Shown: positions 43,659-52,566, counted from the stretch's first letter. The stretch is DNA of 64,000 nt from Metaphire vulgaris (GCA_018105865.1 CM030832.1:23101282-23165281), one strand, 5' to 3'. Made by a program: numbers and translations. Notes: generated by a model not told the origin, from the letters alone.

Positions 43659-44325
43659 GATCTTCTAACATACAATAATCGCGTATTCCATCGGCTGTAT
43701 CATTAAGACTCGGGGTAGAAATTTCAAATGGGGTCGAATAATTATTCCCATCTGCTATCAGTTGAAGAATCGCATTTTCCTCCTGTGGGTCACAAGGTTG
43801 ACCTCGGCCTGCATTCACTTTAGCTGTCATCTGGACAAAATCTTCCCCTCTTCCTTCTGTGTCAGGTATCCTGTTTCCGCTGTTCCGACGCTCCTCATTG
43901 TGTAGACGTGTAGGTCTATTCTGCTCTCTGTCTGACGTTTCAACCGTCTCTTTGTCTTGTTGAATTTCCCAGTTTCCACGTTGAAACTTCAATTCATGGT
44001 CGGCTTGTTTCACAACCACCTCCTTCTTCTTCTCAGAATTTTCCGCTGGCACATGCTTGTCTTTGTCATCAATTGCAAGTTTATTCGTCTTCCTGGCAGC
44101 AATTTGTTTATCAAGCTGTTCCAACTTTAATAGTAGTTCGGCTTTCTTGAGTTCATACTGTCTTCGCTCTCTCTCCTCTGCAATACTCTTCACTTTCCTT
44201 TCTTCCTCGAATCTCTTTTTCTCTTCCTCTTTCTCCATAGAAGTTCTTACAAATGTGTGCAGAGAGTCTCCTTTTAGTCCAATCTCCTTACCCAGCTTTA
44301 ACCATTCTCTGTAGGCTGACGTCAT
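43591..44325 (-). CDS. Gag-like ORF of the LTR retrotransposon
   Basis: 244 codons starting MTSAYREWLKLGKEIGLKGD, followed by a long charged coiled-coil-like segment (KEEEKKRFEEERKVKSIAEE, RERRQYELKKAELLLKLEQL). A W/Y-LKLG..-GL.G..L start followed by an E/K/R-rich helix is characteristic of Gag N-termini in many invertebrate Ty3-type elements. It ends overlapping the larger ORF by 68 bases in a +1 relation, allowing a frameshift or re-initiation. No CCHC knuckle is visible. Confidence 0.65.
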   Translation of the reverse strand: MTSAYREWLKLGKEIGLKGDSLHTFVRTSMEKEEEKKRFEEERKVKSIAEERERRQYELKKAELLLKLEQLDKQIAARKTNKLAIDDKDKHVPAENSEKKKEVVVKQADHELKFQRGNWEIQQDKETVETSDREQNRPTRLHNEERRNSGNRIPDTEGRGEDFVQMTAKVNAGRGQPCDPQEENAILQLIADGNNYSTPFEISTPSLNDTADGIRDYCMLEDLERRSDFAKKECGKASGLPFQR

Positions 44326-44340
44326 TTTCGTCTTATAACA

Positions 44341-44880
44341 ATCCTCTTGATCTTAATCTCTTACAGCAGTGCGCTATATAAAATCTCTCTCAATCTTTAC
44401 AACAACTCTCTTAACTATAGCAGTGGTGCTATATAAAATCTCTTCTCTTATAGCTATGATGCTATAAAACTTACACAATTCTCCTTATTAGCAAGACGCT
44501 AAAGAAAAAAAAATCTTCTCTTATCTATTATCTTGGCGCTATATAACTTTCGGCTTGTTGCCCTTACTCTTTCGTATTAGCGTGGCGCTAAATAATTCTC
44601 ACGACTATAGCTCACTATAGCTATATGCAAGTCTTCTATCACTTCACACTTCACTATCTTGGCGATAGCATTCAGCACTATACTCCTAATTATTTAATAG
44701 CTAGGCGCTATAAAAATCTCATCACCTATAGCTCTTGGGCTATATAAAATCAATCTTACTTCACTGTTCAACTATTAGCTTGGTGCTAAAATTTCCTCTT
44801 AAACTATTACCATTGTTATACTGTGTTACCCTCTTCAAGGCGTATAGATCCTATTCTCTTTTCCCACCTATAGCTCTTTT
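44341..44880 (-). other. Leader with serial TATAGC...GCTATA hairpins
   Basis: Between 5' LTR and gag-like start are about ten short inverted repeats at roughly 40-70 base spacing. Examples: CTATAGCAGTGGTGCTATA, TATAGCTATGATGCTATA, TATTAGCGTGGCGCTAAATA, AATAGCTAGGCGCTATA, TATAGCTCTTGGGCTATA, TATTAGCTTGGTGCTAAA. Stems vary but pairing is kept (TATAGC/GCTATA versus TTAGC/GCTAA), which suggests selection on RNA or DNA structure. Confidence 0.7.
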
Positions 44881-44908
44881 ACCAAATGCAATCGATCAAA
44901 TTGTTAAT

Positions 44909-44930
44909 TATCCGCGGCCGGGCCCCCATA
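44909..44930 (-). promoter_or_regulatory. Candidate primer-binding site
   Basis: Minus strand immediately after the 5' LTR reads TA then TGGGGGCCCGGCCGCGG. A TGG start 2 bases after the LTR and the strong GC content against an AT-rich background fit a tRNA-primed PBS. The tRNA was not identified. Confidence 0.5.
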
Positions 44931-45824
44931 TGTGAAGGTCATAGATGGATTTACCTATCCTGTCCTCGACATTATAATCGATGCGCATAGGTTAGCTATA
45001 TCAAGATGAGTTATGAGTCGGATCAACCGAGAAATCATGTAAAGCAACACAGCGGTGGTATTTCAAATATTATTAAAATGTCATCTGTCTTCCACCTAAC
45101 AACATGTAAATTAGATTAACAATTTCTCAGCAATATATATCAGTTACTTAATTTACTATTCTATTATTAGTCTACCTAGAGGCTGGTCAATTAGCAAGAA
45201 AACTTATCACTTCCCTCCCCATCTTTGTGATCCAAGGATGATCTCTTTTCCATCGTTCTTTCTCGACTCTCGATGTTGACCGTGAAGATTCGTTGAGTAG
45301 TTTCAATTGGAATTCTTCTTGTTTCCCAGAGTTTATGCACAAATGTCCATGTCGTCAGAGCTGCCGTTGAATGTTTTCGACAATCCTCCTCTGCTTCTTC
45401 TTTAACGTCCCGATATAATCGTCTCGAAAGATAGTTCGTTGACTTCACGATTAGGCCTATCCCTCATTACTGAATTTTTCTACACTATAGTTTTATCGTT
45501 TTCTATGACAGATGTGTCATAATCATCATTCACGCCACGAATCCAGTTTCTTCGTAAACGAAATCCCCACGAGAGGTGTCCATAAACCGTCTGCTGTATG
45601 ACCCCCTCTTCCTCTTTCTGGAACCCCCAACGTATTTATAATTTCTTTAGCGCCCTCTGGCTGTCCATCGACGTCGCAGTCACGTTCCGATTGGTTGATG
45701 ACAGGCTCCTAAGTCCTCCCACATCTATTATTATTCATAAGCGACCAGCCTCAACGACCAGCCTCAATTTATATAATCACTTTCCTTAACCTGAACGATT
45801 TTAACATATATTGAGACCATCACA
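44931..45824 (-). repeat. 5' LTR of the retrotransposon
   Basis: 894 bp, nearly identical to the 3' LTR apart from a few substitutions and a TTGA insertion at about 45294. It should hold the promoter and polyadenylation signals. Confidence 0.9.
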
Positions 45825-46065
45825 GATGGCAATGCAGAACAGACCAGCAGGAGCGTGGATACACCCCTGTCGGACGCCGGATGATGTCTTACATTTTGCG
45901 GAAAGGCTTTGACCGACACGGATGGAGGCACTTGTGTTTTGATGGAGATCGATAGTCAGTCGTCAGGCATGCCGGTTGAAAGGATCTCTTTATAGAGCGT
46001 GTTATGATACGGTTCGGAGAGAAGTCTCAGAGCAAGAATAGCATCGATGGTGGAGCCTCCGGTGG
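45825..46065 (-). mobile_element. LINE fragment (right half of LTR element's target)
   Basis: GATGGCAATGCAGAACAGAC through ATCGATGGTGGAGC matches the minus-oriented CR1-like LINE at 30.69-31.06 kb, including the ACACCCCTGTCGGACGCCGG block. Confidence 0.7.
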
Positions 46066-46139
46066 CTATTGAATGTGGAGAACAACTGTACTACAGTCGT
46101 TTTCACACAGTATTATTTAACTTTCCAAACCACTTAAAA

Positions 46140-46380
46140 GCACATTATTATTATTATTCTATCCACCGCAAATCTTGTTTTCATCATCCATAAAAGTACT
46201 TTGCTGCGACTGCCTACCTGGATCTGCAGCCTTGACCACCACGGACTACGGATTACGCACTATAAATTTCACCCAAATTGAGCGCCCGTGAATAAGCTAG
46301 TGCACTGCGCCAAGCTTTCGGGCAGCGCTATTGAAATTCGTCTTCCTTACTTACTTACCTACTTAAACCTAGGATCAGAT
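46140..46380 (+). repeat. Retroposon 3' end with CTTAC tail
   Basis: GTGAATAAGCTAGTGCACTG, CCAAGCTTTCGGGCAGCGCT and ATTGAAATTCGTC precede a CTTACTTACTTACC run. Same family as the minus-oriented unit at 21.29-21.40 kb. Confidence 0.6.
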
Positions 46381-46690
46381 TTGAGTCTGAGAAGATTAAA
46401 GGTGTCTTCAGACAGCCATGGTTGACGTATATTGGTCCTGCGTCCAACCACCTTATTAGCAGACTCAGCTAATTGTAATTGTAATTCTCTTTCCTGAAAA
46501 TGTGATTTGTCCGTCAAATCCTTCCAAAATTTCACGCATAACCATTTCAATCAGTATATTGAACAAATATGGTGAAACTATACAACCTTGTCTGACACCT
46601 TTTTTGATCTTGTACAATTCGAATGTTGTACCTACAACTTTAGTTTTGCCTGTTGTTTCTTGTACATTTGAATCAAAAGTTGCACTAAAT
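46370..46690 (-). mobile_element. LINE fragments (RT motif and EN-RT linker)
   Basis: The minus strand at 46500-46690 reads KKGVRQGCIVSPYLFNILIE then MVMREILEGF, an RT fragment. 46370-46490 reads VVGRRTNIRQPWLSEDTFNL, resembling the linker between endonuclease and RT. The two are in non-native order, so they are separate scraps. Confidence 0.65.
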
Positions 46691-46915
46691 GTGGGAACAT
46701 CCCATTTCTAACAGTTTTATCCATAGTCGTTCATATATGAACGCATTATATATAAGAACGTGTTACGCATTGCATGGTGTTTATTTTTAGAGGAAGTTAA
46801 AATGTTAGGATGCTAAGTCTATTCCTAAAAATTAACCAATATATAATATATATTATCAAATGGATTAATGCCAATTTGATTTTCTATGCAAATGTGTATT
46901 TACTTTCTGTTACAG
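46691..46915. other. End of the giant intron, before exon 5
   Basis: AT-rich with a pyrimidine-containing acceptor region TTACTTTCTGTTACAG. The open frame extends 5' of the acceptor, but that part reads as intron. Confidence 0.55.
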
Positions 46916-47245
46916 GTTTAATAGAACATCCACAAAATCTGGCTGTCTATGTTGGCCAAAGGATGTCATTCGTATGTCAACCGCCAAATGGGTCCTTTAT
47001 ACGCGAATGGCTCTTTCGTTCAGTGCATGCAGAGTCCGCCAATGATAACACGAAGATTTTTACCAAATGGGGACTAGGAAGAAATGTAAAAGCGACTTCT
47101 TCAAAGTATGGTGCCGTTGTTACAGAGCAGGGGGCCGTTGAACTTTACATAAACGAGACCGAAATAGACGATGCCGGAGAATATACGTGTGTAACTGAAA
47201 CTACAGCAAAAATAGTTTCATACTATGCAGACTTAATAGTTTTGG
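46916..47245 (+). CDS. IgSF receptor exon 5: fourth Ig domain
   Basis: A 330-bp phase 1-1 exon, acceptor CTGTTACAG, donor GTGAGA. It encodes LIEHPQNLAVYVGQRMSFVC, then Trp in FIREWLFRS and the DAGEYTC signature, ending YYADLIVL. This is a typical V/I-set Ig domain with a long C-to-F region and a sequon (NET). Although nearly 23 kb from exon 4, its phase and domain type fit the same receptor; linkage is inferred. Confidence 0.75.
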
Positions 47246-47334
47246 GTGAGAACTTACTGTGTATTTAATAGAGCAAATACAAACATAAATGTGAAATACA
47301 TGTAACTGATTAAAATGATACTATTTTTCTAAGC

Positions 47335-48880
47335 ATTGGAGACATTTTAACAGACACTCAGATCAGGAACGAGGCTGAAGGAATTAACAATATGCCTGTA
47401 GAAATGTTTAAGAATCTTGGCGAAGAAGCATCAAGAGAAGTTAGGCTGTGTCAAGAAATATATCGGACCGCGGAGTGGCCAGAAGACTTCCTCCAGACAG
47501 TAATATTAAACAGATTGCATCTCAACGTGGAAACGTTAGAACAAGAAACCTGCTTTGTCACGCTTCAAAGATAATTTTAAAGATCCTTACAAAACGAAAA
47601 GAAGAAAAGTCAGAATCAGTGAATGGTATTAGTCAAGAACTGTACGAATTCAGGAAAGGCAAATTTGCCAGAGATGCCATTTGAATTCTAAGGGCGTTGG
47701 GAGAAAGAAGTTTTGAAGGGGCCTTAAAATCTACATCTGCTTTGTAGACTATAAAAAAAATTCGATCGATTGAAGTGGTCAAAACTGACGAGGGTACTTA
47801 GAAGAATGCGAATAGACTACAGAGATAGGAAATTCATAGGAAACCTGTACATGAAACAATCCATATCTTTGCGTTTGAATGGAAAATACTCTGAAACAGG
47901 AACGCTGGAAATATGGTAAAACAAGGATGTTCTCTCCCACCGTTTTTATTCAATGTATGCATAGAAGAACTTATAAGAGAAGCCTGTGATAACACAGAAG
48001 ATGGAGCAGTGGTGGGTGGGAAAAAGATAAGGGACATACGATTTGCTGATGACCAGGCAATTATGACAAGCATCAACCATGGATTGCAAAGGTTGATGGA
48101 CCATCTAAATGCAACAGGAATACGGAATGAAAATCAATTTAAACAAGACAAAGGCAATGAAAATCAGCAGACACGGTGGATAAATAAAGATAATCATTGC
48201 TGGAGTGGAGGTAGAACAGATAGAATAATTCCTCTACCTTGGAAGCCCACTTGATACAAACACCAAGTGCCATGAAGAAATAAGGAAAAGAAAAAGATTA
48301 ATGGGGATAGAAGCCTTTACGCAGAAAAGAGAACTACTGAGAAGAAACGTAAACCGAAATCTGAAAAACTATTGGTAAAAACACTGATCTGGCCAGTGAC
48401 ACTCTATGAATCGGAAACTTGGACACTCAGAGAGGAAGACATAAAGAGACTAGAGGCATTTGAAATGTGGATCTGGCGAAAAATAAAAAAAAAATCAGGT
48501 GGGTGGAAAAGATAACCAACGATGAAGTCTGAAAGAAGCTAGAATAGAAGAAAAGCCTAATAAACACTATTCGTACAAGACAAAAGAAGTGGACAAGTCA
48601 TGTTCTGAGAGAAGACTCAAGCCTACTAAGAGAAGTGCAAGAAGGAAAGATGAAATGGAAAGCTAAGAAAGGGCGATCAAGCACATCGATGCTGGAGTGG
48701 ATGCTCGATACTACTGCAAAGACCAAGTATTCAACTCTGAAGGATAGAACTCAAGAGGGGAGTGGCGACGATAGAGCATGGAACCTGCCTCTGGACAGAG
48801 CACCTGAAAATGAACTCAGATCATGGACACTCAGAATCGTCTTTTTACCTATGAGTAGACGCAAAAGTATGCAATAATGA
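47335..48880 (+). mobile_element. Decayed LINE (RT and C-terminal region)
   Basis: Fragments in order but shifting frames: EGINNMPVEMFKNLG, ELYEFRKGKFARDAI, ICFVDYKKAFDRLKWSKL, a KQGCSLPPFLFNVCIEELI block (47950), IRDIRFADDQAIMTS (FADD motif), LYESETWTLREED and a C-terminal tail to about 48880. Many frameshifts; dead. Located in the intron between IgSF exons 5 and 6, same orientation. Confidence 0.8.
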
Positions 48881-49383
48881 AGCTTAAAAACATCGAACTC
48901 GTAGCAAAGGTGTTTGCGAATTAGTTAGAATTAGCCTGATAACAAAACCTTTCTGTCGTAAGTTAGTAACTGTGTAACGCGATTATGCGATCGCATATTT
49001 TTAAAAATATTTTAATGTGCTAAATTTTCTTTCATTCTTGTTTGTACATGAGATTTCTGCATAAATATGCGACAATTTTATCCACATTTCCACTATTTTC
49101 GTCACATAAAGTTCTATAGCACTTTTTGATATTTTCCTATATCGGCATCGATTTACAAGGGATCGAGGAATCAGCGACTGTTTGGGCGACCTTTTGCTCG
49201 TCAGAAAACATAACCGAAAAATATCGCAATTTCCTAAAATATGCGTGGTGAAATAAGCGCATAAATGGAAAATTTCCCCACTCTCTTATTTAAGACCACT
49301 TAGTCTCACATATCCCTCCCCCCAAAAAAAGAAAATCGCCGAATTAAACCGGCAGCCCTAAATTGTGGTGATGTTTTGTACAG
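48881..49383. other. Intron sequence before exon 6
   Basis: AT-rich; a GGGCGACCTTTTGCTCGTCA block (about 49183) resembles the TTTTGCTTGTCA motif of MITEs. No exon seen apart from the acceptor TTTTGTACAG. Confidence 0.5.
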
Positions 49384-49875
49384 AATCGGAACCCCAGTGC
49401 AATGTGACAGAGTTCTTCAATTATCGAATCCATGTTGGTTGCAGTGTGACTTATTCTGGTAGAAAGCATCCGAGTATGGAATGGAGACATCACACCACCG
49501 GAAAGGCATTTGAAGATTCACTTTTGTTTAAAGATGGATCCGATATCAACGAGTTTTCCAACAAAACTCATGTCACTTCAAATCTTAATGCACTAATAGT
49601 AGATTCAGATCAGGATTCATTCACTGTTTCCTGCAAAACCTTCTTTGACACCTTGAAAACCGGAAGTGGTAATCTTGTGGCTTCGGTGGCTTCGAATGTT
49701 CCCGAATTTATCTACATTTGGAATTCCACTGTTTTCGGAACAAAGAGATCTACTCTTAAACCAACAGTTAAATACAGTCCAAGCCCAAAGGCTGAAATTA
49801 AGCTTACAACTTCTCTCCCTAAGGCGGATGTTGACACCCAAGCATCAGCATCTAAAGAGGAATCAGGCAACGAAT
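49384..49875 (+). CDS. IgSF receptor exon 6: membrane-proximal Ig domain and stalk
   Basis: A 492-bp phase 1-1 exon, acceptor TTGTACAG, donor GTAAGC. First part is Ig-like: QCNVTEFFNYRIHVGCSVTY, Trp in SMEWRHH, Cys in FTVSCKTFF. It resembles exon 3 in its leading Cys and its C.VTYSG/C.VSFTG pattern. The last about 55 residues are Ser/Thr/Lys/Pro-rich (KPTVKYSPSPKAEIKLTTSL), a flexible, probably O-glycosylated stalk next to the membrane. Confidence 0.75.
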
Positions 49876-50383
49876 GTAAGCAAAATATTCTTTATTCGTA
49901 AATTCAAAACATTAAACTAATAACAATGCACACTATTTATATCTACTGGCATTAGTAGAAAAGAGATCAGTATTTTCCATTGTGGCTCATGCATTCAACC
50001 ATGCACGTGGCAAATTAAATCTCCAAAACAAATATCACTTATTGGGTTTCTTTATTATTAATTTAAAAGATCATTCTATACTACTGTATAATACAACGCT
50101 TTTAGTGAGCAATCAATAAATGTAAAAACCCGAGTGGGAATCCAATTCATAAGAATGATAATAATCCATATTGCACTCTGATTGATCTCCTGAATGATTA
50201 TCCTTGCAAGTAATTTTAAGTAGACCTACTATTGACTCATTTGAGCATTCGAACTGGGACTAATAAAATGCATAATAATATAAGCGAATCAGATACTGTA
50301 TGTGCTGACTTGAAAATTGCTCACTCTCGTGAACAATTTGTTATTATGGTCATGGAAATTCTGTTTCAAATTTTTCTTCATAG
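49876..50383. other. Intron sequence between stalk and TM exons
   Basis: AT-rich, no repeat or exon recognised; ends with acceptor TTTTTCTTCATAG. Confidence 0.5.
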
Positions 50384-50476
50384 ATAAATACACCGTGGCT
50401 GCACTCGCGCTAGCATTATCTGTATCGATGGTTGGGATGCTGGCTTATGTCATTCGCAAGAAAAAGAGAAGAGCCG
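50384..50476 (+). CDS. IgSF receptor exon 7: transmembrane segment
   Basis: A 93-bp phase 1-1 exon, acceptor CTTCATAG, donor GTACGT. It encodes KYTVAALALALSVSMVGMLA then YVIRKKKRRA: a roughly 20-residue hydrophobic helix followed by a strongly basic stop-transfer cluster. This gives a type I topology with Ig domains outside. No acidic or basic residue lies inside the helix, so pairing with a charged adaptor is not indicated. Confidence 0.8.
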
Positions 50477-50565
50477 GTACGTTCGCAATCTCAATACTCG
50501 AATGCATGTCTTTCTATGCTTTAATTAATCTGTTGGATTCCAGAGCGGCAATAGTGATGTACTAG

Positions 50566-50860
50566 AGTATGTTGTACCTAGATGCGGCGTACTCTAGAGC
50601 ACATCGTACCCAGGCACGTTGTGCTCTAGAGTACATCGTAACTACATGTAGGTATGATATACTCTGCATTACGTTGTGCCTAGAGTACACCATGTCTGAC
50701 GCAGGCTAGGTAGTTCATGCCCTATGAGTGCTGCTACTGCCGGTTATCGGGTACACTAGAGTACATTGCACCTATGTGTGAAGTACTCTTTTGTAAATGG
50801 TACCTAGGTATGATGTACAATAGTAGAGTAGACTGTGCCTAGAGTCCACTCTGCCTGCTA
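50566..50860. repeat. Minisatellite of about 30-bp GAGTACATCGTACCTAG-like units
   Basis: Diverged units such as CTAGAGTACATCGTA, CTAGATGCGGCGTACTCTAG and CTAGAGTACACCATG repeat about ten times, many internally near-palindromic (GTACTCTAGAG). In the intron between TM and tail exons. Confidence 0.7.
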
Positions 50861-51066
50861 CACCTGCTCACAGCCTTTGACCAAACGTTTTATTATAGTT
50901 AATATTTAAATGAAAATAGCCATATAACCAATGACATCAAAGTCGAGTATTATCATATATAAACAACTAAGGTAACATAAGGGTGCTCATTAGTAATCGT
51001 TATCTTTAGAATAATAGTCACGCACGTCTAAAGATTAATAGGAAAGTTAATCTACTAGTTACGGGG

Positions 51067-51374
51067 CAGAGGCGTCATTTGGTGGGCTGGGGGGCGTGGC
51101 CATCCCAAGGAAATGAAAATATTAATTTATAATGTATTAATGTGTAAAAAAATTGCAAAAATTGCCAAAAATATCAAAAAATTGCAAATTTTCAAACATT
51201 GGCCATAAAATTTGCCAAAATTGCTCAAAATTTGCAAAAAAATGCAAAAAAATTGCAAAAAATGCCTCAAATTTGCAAAAATTTGACAAAATTTGCCCAA
51301 AATTTGACAAAATTTGTCAAAAATTTGCAAAAACATTTTCTCGCCCCCAAGAAAAGTGTGAAATGACGCCACTG
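51067..51374. mobile_element. hAT-type MITE (308 bp) with perfect TSD
   Basis: Ends CAGAGGCGTCATTT and AAATGACGCCACTG (13 of 14 paired). TSD TTACGGGG at 51059-51066 and 51375-51382. The body is an AAATTTGC/TTGCAAA short-repeat array. A truncated relative is at 31672-31914. Confidence 0.9.
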
Positions 51375-51491
51375 TTACGGGGGTGTTGTAAATTTTGGAA
51401 GGTATTGACGGAAGAGTATATGCAATTGGTATAAATAGTAATTTTGCACAGAAACTAACATTCAGCCTACCTTTTGAAATTCTCGTTGTAG

Positions 51492-51760
51492 ACAGAAAAA
51501 AATTGGACGAGGAAGTTAAAGATCACTGCTATAGAGGTAGGCCTATGTCTGACCTATACGATACCATTCAAGACGAGGACATTGGCTATGAAATGCCTGA
51601 CCACGTATTTACTGATGGAGTCAACAGAGGATACGAAACTCTTGACCGCGTACAAGTCGGCGAAACATCGTCACATTTTTATGAAGATCCGGATAAAATA
51701 CTTAATGATGAAGAAGATCGTGTCCTGTATTCACAATACATAACGGCGTCAACTGATTAA
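51492..51760 (+). CDS. IgSF receptor exon 8: tyrosine-rich cytoplasmic tail
   Basis: Acceptor CTCGTTGTAG, phase 1, frame to TAA at 51758. An 89-residue acidic tail with seven tyrosines: two YxxΦ motifs (YDTI, YETL), two YxxP motifs (YEMP, YEDP), and CYRG, YSQY and YITA sites. Spacing between YDTI and YETL (25 residues) is too long for a classical ITAM. Likely phosphotyrosine docking for SH2 proteins or endocytic signals. An in-frame donor after base 51536 (G/GTAGGC, phase 1) would shorten the exon to 45 bp and allow splicing to 52319. After the stop the same frame stays open for 36 more codons. Confidence 0.7.
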
Positions 51761-51871
51761 GGTAAATGTGCTGCAGTGGATGCTGATGAACAGATGATAC
51801 TCTCGTCGCAGTGCATCACTACTCTTGGTGATTCCGATAATGGAACTGCTGCCGAGACGTCGGATGCTTAA
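51761..51871 (+). pseudogene. In-frame continuation after the tail stop codon
   Basis: Directly after TAA (51758-51760) the frame continues GKCAAVDADEQMILSSQCIT... to a second stop at 51869-51871. The acidic, Ser/Thr-rich content resembles cytoplasmic tail sequence. It could be a remnant of a longer tail or chance. Confidence 0.35.
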
Positions 51872-51895
51872 GAAGACAAGTGTACGCAGTTAAAC

Positions 51896-51896
<1 letters not shown>

Positions 51897-51951
<55 letters not shown>

Positions 51952-52320
51952 CATAAGTAAGTAAAATCTCGTAGATTTCTATAGCGCCTTGGAAACAGCT
52001 CAACAGTAGCTGTATTCTATACAGTATTCTTAGGCGCTCAGCCTTTCTTAAAATAGCTATGGGAAAGGTATATGTTCAGCCAGGCAATAGGCAACATCCA
52101 AAGGGCAGTGAGGCTAGGTTGTTACAACTATGGAAGAAATGATTGAAGAAAAATGAAGGATTTAAGCTTAGACCTGAAGACTTGAGAAGATAATGCGGGA
52201 ATTATAGGAAAAAGGATTCGGATTTTATTGTTTGAAAGTGTCCAAGTCTGCGGAGGGAAGCAGGGATTGAATGTGGGTCGAGGAGGCTGAGGGGTTAATA
52301 GTGATCTAAGGTAGACAGGT
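51897..52320 (-). mobile_element. LINE 3' end with (TTAC)n tail
   Basis: A GTAA array at 51897-51964 is followed on the minus strand by GGCGCTATAGAAATCTACGA and a 3' UTR. Then comes a LINE-like C-terminal frame (complement of 52128-52318: VYLRSLLTPQPPRPTF, then ALSSQVFRSKLKSFIF). The 5' truncation point is almost exactly at the presumed acceptor of the alternative tail exon. Confidence 0.6.
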
Positions 52321-52566
52321 TTTGATGACTGTATCGTGAGACCCAGACGAAAAGAAACAGAGAAGGATATTCCAGCGGATAAGAAACTAGTCTCATATAT
52401 TGAGCTAATTGGCAACGAAGAAGAGGAAAATAGAGAATGTCCCGAAATGAAAAAAGCGGCCTCATCTGACGAAGAAAATGACGGGGAGAGTAAACCACAA
52501 CTTCAATCTACCGGTTATACTCAACTGCTACCGGATGTCGGATATATACCATTGGTCATTGAATAA
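52319..52566 (+). CDS. Possible alternative cytoplasmic tail exon with ITIMs
   Basis: After AG at 52317-52318 the phase-1 frame reads FDDCIVRPRRKETEKDIPAD and onward to a TAA at 52564-52566, about 82 codons. It contains VSYIELI and VGYIPLV, both matching the ITIM consensus (S/I/V/L)xYxx(I/V/L), plus TGYTQLL between them. Basic start, acidic middle (NEEEENREC), three tyrosines near the end. Could be spliced from the donor at 51536. The acceptor has a poor pyrimidine tract because a LINE sits directly upstream, so use of this exon is uncertain. Confidence 0.5.

Larger units (their letters stand above)
39081..45824 (-). mobile_element. LTR retrotransposon, young, apparently without pol
   Basis: Two long terminal repeats (39081-39970 and 44931-45824) flank about 4.96 kb of internal sequence. 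They start TGTGATGGTC and end GACCTTCACA on the minus strand. The target duplication GATGG (39076-39080 and 45825-45829) is perfect. The LTRs differ by only a handful of substitutions and one 4-bp indel by eye, so insertion was recent. Internal order on the minus strand: PBS-like site, structured leader, gag-like ORF, 834-codon ORF, long non-coding 3' region, polypurine tract. I find no protease, RT, RNase H or integrase motif, so it is probably a non-autonomous element mobilised in trans. Confidence 0.9.

Noticed and set aside
41154..44325. A host gene encoding the acidic 834-residue protein
   Set aside because: It lies between matching LTRs with TSD, PBS and polypurine tract, next to a Gag-like ORF; it belongs to the retrotransposon.
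51492..51760. Classical ITAM in the receptor tail
   Set aside because: YDTI and YETL are about 25 residues apart, outside the 6-12 residue spacing between ITAM halves.
52128..52415. A minus-strand gene overlapping the alternative tail exon
   Set aside because: Only the left part looks like a LINE C-terminus; the part over 52319-52415 is antisense of the tail frame.
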